Below, one piece after another: positions 61,659 to 64,000 of a stretch of 64,000 nt of DNA. The first letter of the stretch is position 1. Each line of letters opens with the position of its first letter. This stretch comes from Neobacillus sp. PS3-12 (lineage in GTDB: Bacteria; Bacillota; Bacilli; Bacillales; Cytobacillaceae). The translations under genes and the position numbers were made by a program. The stretch lies in NCBI RefSeq assembly GCF_030915385.1, contig NZ_CP133268.1, positions 4,872,001-4,936,000 on the forward strand, read 5' to 3'. The notes below the pieces were generated by a model, which was not told where the DNA came from, searched no databases, and saw only the letters and a list, made by a program, of their open reading frames with translations.

Positions 61659-61940
61659 ACCTTGGGCAGGTTGGTGCAGATGATAGATTTGCACTAACCG
61701 GATTATTACCAAGATTTATTTTGTAAGGGCATACAATTAGTAACCATCTTAGAATAACTCCATTTAAGTTTATTGAAACACTTTGTTAAAAAAGCAATTA
61801 TATCTTGTTATCCTCTTGTAAATATGCCATTAGGTTTGCAAACTGTTAGATTAATAGATGGCACATTTACAAGCCGAAATTTTAACATTACTCATTAACA
61901 AAGCTTCAAAAATAATTTATCCAATAATGGAGGTAAATTT
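61659..61940. other. Intergenic gap with no recognisable gene
   Basis: 282 nt between the dehydratase and the transporter. I see no open frame with a ribosome binding site, no clear hairpin terminator and no copy of the locus palindrome. The transporter may be read through from the dehydratase. Confidence 0.4.
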
Positions 61941-63233
61941 ATGACGAATATTGCAACGAAGGTTCCAAACGGGCGTTGGCTGCACATCATCCCTGCCACA
62001 ATCATTGTTTACATCGTAGCTTTCCTTGACCGTGCGAACATTAGCTTTGCGATCGCCGGTGGTATGAGTAAAGAGCTTGGGATGGCAGCCAGTGTATCTG
62101 GTTTAGCCGCCGGTATTTTCTTTGTTGGTTATTTATGTTTGCAAATCCCTGGTGGGCATGCCGCTGAAAAGGGGAATGCCAAAAAGTTTATTGCCTGGAC
62201 GATTATTTTCTGGGGAGCTATGGCGACTTTAACAGGTTTTGTTCACTCTACAGGGCAGTTATTAGGAATCCGTTTCTTATTGGGAGTTGCCGAAGGCGGG
62301 GTATATCCTGCGATTCTTACCATCATCAGCCACTGGTTTCCTGAGAAAGAGCGTGCACGTGCAAATGCAGCCTTCGCCATGAACGTAGCGATCGCTAATA
62401 TTATCAATGGACCTGTATCCGGTTTGATTATTCAAAATATGGGCTGGCGCCAATTATTTATCATTGAAGGAATCATTTCGATCGCGTTGCTTGCAGTTTG
62501 GCTGCCATTAATCAGCAACCGTCCACGCGAAGCAAAATGGATCACAAAAGAAGAATTGGATTATATTGAAACTAACTTAGCTGAAGAGCAGGCAGCAGTT
62601 AAATCCCTTGGCGAAGTTAAAAAAGCAAGCATGAAAGAAGTTTTTGCAAGCGTCAATGTTTGGAAATTAGTTGCGATTTATTTCATGATGCAAGTAGGCT
62701 TCTACGGTTTCTCCCTATGGCTGCCAACATTGCTGAAAAACCTTAATACCGGCGGCGGCATGGGAATGATTGGTTTCTTAAGTATCGCTCCGTATATTAT
62801 GTGTATTATTGGGCAGTTCATCTTTGCAACCCTTTGCGATAAAACAGGGAACCGCAGACTTTTCACATCCCTGCCAATCCTTGGATTAGCCGTGTTCCTT
62901 TCATTAGCGATTCTTACCAGAAGCAATGTTTGGGTTTCATACGCAATGATGGTACTTGTAGGAACATTCTTGCAAGCGCCTACAGGACCGTTCTGGACAT
63001 TGGCTCCATCTCTATTACCAGCAGAAGTTGCCGGTACAGGACGCGGTTTAATTAACGCGATTGGTAACCTGGGTGGATTCGTTGGACCCTATATGGTTGG
63101 CTGGCTTGTCCAATACGTCAATCAGGATGCAGGTTCATGGTCATTGGTTCTGTTCTCAGTCGCTGGTGCCTTAATGGTGTTTACAATCCCAGCTTCTGTT
63201 AACGGTGCACATGCGAAAAAGAAAACAGCTTAA
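61941..63233 (+). CDS. MFS anion:cation symporter (sugar-acid transporter)
   Basis: 430 residues with 12 membrane helices. The ACS-family signature is visible: FLDRANISFAIAGGMSKELG in helix 1, then GYLCLQIPGGHAAEKGNAKK, RFLLGVAEGGVYPAILTIISHWFPEKERARANA. The family carries hexuronates, glucarate, tartrate and similar. It probably imports the aldonate used in this locus. AATGGAGGTAAA precedes the ATG. Confidence 0.9.
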   Translation: MTNIATKVPNGRWLHIIPATIIVYIVAFLDRANISFAIAGGMSKELGMAASVSGLAAGIFFVGYLCLQIPGGHAAEKGNAKKFIAWTIIFWGAMATLTGFVHSTGQLLGIRFLLGVAEGGVYPAILTIISHWFPEKERARANAAFAMNVAIANIINGPVSGLIIQNMGWRQLFIIEGIISIALLAVWLPLISNRPREAKWITKEELDYIETNLAEEQAAVKSLGEVKKASMKEVFASVNVWKLVAIYFMMQVGFYGFSLWLPTLLKNLNTGGGMGMIGFLSIAPYIMCIIGQFIFATLCDKTGNRRLFTSLPILGLAVFLSLAILTRSNVWVSYAMMVLVGTFLQAPTGPFWTLAPSLLPAEVAGTGRGLINAIGNLGGFVGPYMVGWLVQYVNQDAGSWSLVLFSVAGALMVFTIPASVNGAHAKKKTA

Positions 63234-63311
63234 TTCTATCGAATATAGTCAGTTAGTGTAACAGGCTACTTTTGTTAAAATGAATAATAATAGAATATAA
63301 TATGTCGATGT

Positions 63312-63349
63312 TACGGTGTGAAGCTTATTAATCTTTGCACCGTATTTTT
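63312..63349 (+). terminator. Terminator after the MFS gene
   Basis: TACGGTG pairs with CACCGTA (63338-63344), followed by TTTTTC. The gap 63234-63725 holds this terminator and the operator at 63582, and no gene. Confidence 0.65.
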
Positions 63350-63581
63350 CTCTATTATTATACTCTAATAAATTATCCTTTACAAAAAACAGCTTAGGAG
63401 GGCAAAAGGCGAAAGATAAGATGGAATGTCTCAATAGTGATCCAAAAGATTCATTGGCTATTACTTTCGTACTAATTCTCTGATATTGGCTGTTTTGTAA
63501 CAAAATAAACAAAAAATAACAATTTAACTCTAAAACCATGTGATATAATCAAATCATCGAAGGGCTATATTATACAACATA

Positions 63582-63598
63582 GTTTTATAATATAAAAC
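63582..63598. promoter_or_regulatory. Sugar-acid locus operator, copy 5 (perfect)
   Basis: GTTTTATAATATAAAAC, perfect 8-1-8 palindrome differing from the other perfect copies only in the central base. It lies 128 nt before the second aldolase gene. Confidence 0.7.
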
Positions 63599-63725
63599 AA
63601 ATGGCAAACCTTTTGATATTTTCACACTGACATCCAAAAGAAGGTGGTGAAAGATTTTAGACTTTATTGTTTAAAGCAGTGTGAACTGAATTTAATTCTA
63701 AAATGAAGCTAAGGTGATACATATT

Positions 63726-64000
63726 ATGAAAACAATTCGATTTAAAGGAGTTATCCCACCAGTATCCACCCTTTTTCATCCGGATGGTACGATCGATCAA
63801 AAGTCGATGGAAATTCTTATTGATTCTTTGATTGCTGCAGAAGTGGATGGGTTGTTTTTCCTGGGAACAGGCGGGGAGTTTTCCCAAATGTCAGTGGAAG
63901 AAAGAATGCAATTAGCGGAATTTGCAGTTCGTTATGTGAATCATGAGGTGCCGGTATTAATTGGAACAGGCGGTACAAATACAAGAGAGGTAATCGCATT
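63726..64000 (+). CDS. Second YagE-like aldolase, cut by right edge
   Basis: The first 91 codons are visible: MKTIRFKGVIPPVSTLFHPD, VDGLFFLGTGGEFSQMSVEE, VPVLIGTGGTNTREVIAL. This matches E. coli YagE even more than the aldolase at 55301 (PPVSTLF, GTGGTNTRE). AAGGTGAT before ATG 63726 and the operator at 63582 support the start. It is a separate transcription unit from the other aldolase, so the two may act on different keto-deoxy acids. Confidence 0.85.
   Translation, partial: MKTIRFKGVIPPVSTLFHPDGTIDQKSMEILIDSLIAAEVDGLFFLGTGGEFSQMSVEERMQLAEFAVRYVNHEVPVLIGTGGTNTREVIA

Noticed and set aside
63380..63480. Short frame after a GGAGGG at 63397 in the gap before the last gene
   Set aside because: The only ATG frame has 20 codons and poor spacing; treated as non-coding.

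Overview
The window looks like chromosome of a low-GC, endospore-forming Bacillaceae member (Bacillus/Neobacillus-like). Evidence is the AT-rich sequence, AGGAGG-type ribosome binding sites, a Ger spore-germinant receptor operon, an SdpRI-type immunity pair, CcpA-type cre sites, and many proteins that resemble Bacillus subtilis products (PaiA, GucD, FadF, Maa, the Yng leucine-degradation set). No rRNA, tRNA, CRISPR array or prophage was seen. The one mobile element is a TnpB-only IS200/IS605-type insertion at about 47.3-49.1 kb.

Layout. 0.4-14.2 kb is a + strand block for branched-chain acyl-CoA (leucine-type) catabolism: acyl-CoA dehydrogenase, a doubly frameshifted acyl-CoA synthetase, biotin carboxylase, biotin carrier, HMG-CoA lyase, enoyl-CoA hydratase, carboxyltransferase and the two 3-oxoacid CoA-transferase subunits. 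EtfBA and a membrane Fe-S ETF:quinone oxidoreductase (FadF type) follow, so the electron path from acyl-CoA to menaquinone is encoded beside the dehydrogenase. A diverging GAF-domain gene is cut by the left edge. 14.4-38 kb is a mixed accessory stretch: FbpA-like small protein, marR-paiA, a collagen-like protein, a Ger operon, a lone molybdopterin oxidoreductase subunit, OsmC, sdpRI, HAD, SDR, Maa, an SPFH/Arc-like pair, a four-gene xanthine-dehydrogenase-type cluster (large, 2Fe-2S and FAD subunits plus XdhC maturation factor), an NlpC/P60 hydrolase and a glucose/sorbosone dehydrogenase-like protein.

38.3-43.1 kb is the most interesting cluster. It holds a FadR-type GntR regulator, a class III (CaiB) CoA-transferase, a crotonase-fold enzyme without the two hydratase glutamates, and the two-subunit malonate transporter MadL/MadM. 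A TTGTCGACAA-type palindrome recurs between the genes. Together they suggest a compact malonate (or similar 1,3-diacid) route that needs neither malonate decarboxylase ACP nor malonyl-CoA ligase: uptake, CoA transfer, decarboxylation. 43.3-52.1 kb holds small enzymes, a prenylcysteine-lyase-like flavoprotein and the TnpB element.

52.4-64 kb is a sugar-acid (probably pentonate) locus: alpha-ketoglutarate semialdehyde dehydrogenase, FAH-family dehydratase, two YagE-type aldolases (the second cut by the right edge), two IclR regulators, a U32-like protein, an IlvD/Edd dehydratase and an MFS anion transporter. A 17-bp palindrome, GTTTTATA-N-TATAAAAC, or a degenerate form of it, lies before five of its transcription units. 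cre-like sites lie near two of them. The gene content would support both an aldolase branch (to pyruvate) and a Weimberg-like branch (to alpha-ketoglutarate).

All calls come from reading the sequence and remembered family features. No database search was run.
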